A DNA stretch of 5,201 bases from an uncultured Collinsella sp. (GTDB lineage Bacteria > Actinomycetota > Coriobacteriia > Coriobacteriales > Coriobacteriaceae), in assembly GCA_938023905.1 (NCBI GenBank), contig CALJCO010000038.1:1-5201 (forward strand). The letters run 5' to 3'. Shown here in pieces: positions 5,135 to 5,201 of this stretch. The notes beneath the pieces were generated by a model. That model was not told the DNA's origin. It saw nothing but the letters and a program-made list of their open reading frames with translations, and searched no databases. The first letter of the stretch is position 1. Every line of letters begins with the position of its first letter. Position numbers and translations under genes: made by a program.

Positions 5135-5201
5135 AGGAAGACCTTGAGGTGGCGCGCGCAGACGTGGTGTAAGAGCGTCCCGAGGTCCGTCGCTGCAAGT
5201 C

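Larger units (their letters stand above)
4887..5201. other. Right-hand intergenic region, no confident gene
   Basis: These 315 bases follow the JetD-like gene. No clear intrinsic terminator with a U-tract is seen. The region holds a 10-bp perfect inverted repeat (4938-4970), an A+T-rich, motif-dense segment (5011-5090), a 15-codon reading frame from GTG 5087 and a 7-bp inverted repeat CCTCAAG / CTTGAGG (5118-5124, 5143-5149). It probably contains the promoter and leader of a gene lying right of the window, but this cannot be shown. Confidence 0.5.

Noticed and set aside
3699..5198. A 499-codon open frame on the minus strand antisense to the JetD-like gene
   Set aside because: It is antisense to the conserved Toprim domain, with Leu/Arg-rich composition and no recognisable motif; the plus-strand reading has clear family signatures.
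2694..5201. A complete Wadjet (JetABCD) defence operon
   Set aside because: Only the JetD-like domain is present. The upstream neighbour is cstA behind a terminator, and no partner starts within the 315 bases downstream.
1..5201. CRISPR array, transposase, insertion sequence or tRNA
   Set aside because: No regularly spaced long direct repeats, no transposase-like protein with terminal repeats and no tRNA-like cloverleaf were seen on either strand.

Overview
The window looks like a chromosomal segment of a gut-type actinobacterium, most likely class Coriobacteriia (Collinsella-like). This is inferred from the G+C-rich coding DNA with strongly biased codons (GCC, GTC, CTC, ATC), A+T-rich intergenic promoters, and the style of the two proteins. 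No rRNA, tRNA or taxon-specific marker is present, so the assignment is tentative.

Layout: Positions 1-350 hold no convincing gene. They contain a terminator-like hairpin (5-41), two small GC-rich hairpins (200-245) and an A+T-rich stretch. A sigma70-type promoter (351-379), with a palindrome between its -35 and -10 boxes, starts a leader of about 235 nt. The leader has every part of a classical ribosome-mediated attenuator: a 14-codon leader ORF ending Ile-Ile-Ser-Val-Val-Ile-Ile-stop (451-495), a chain of mutually exclusive RNA stems (458-559) and a strong intrinsic terminator (547-586). The terminator sits directly before the Shine-Dalgarno sequence of a CstA-family membrane transporter gene (621-2510), which closes with another strong terminator (2550-2588).

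A separate transcription unit follows. An intergenic region with an inverted repeat and three ATATG motifs at exact 10-bp spacing precedes a 730-residue protein starting at GTG 2694. This protein has a small N-terminal winged-helix-like domain, a disordered linker of about 320 residues with RGG-like and Arg-rich patches, and a C-terminal Toprim domain of the DUF2220/JetD type (the nuclease subunit of Wadjet defence). No JetA, JetB or JetC gene is visible. The last 315 bases hold no confident gene, but contain a 10-bp perfect inverted repeat and an A+T-rich motif-dense segment.

How the parts fit: cstA appears to be controlled by the supply of branched-chain amino acids, which would make sense if this CstA imports peptides or a related nutrient. 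The JetD-like gene is an independently transcribed orphan and shows no functional link to cstA. The two observations most worth following are the Ile/Val attenuator on a cstA gene and the orphan JetD-Toprim protein with its unusual architecture.
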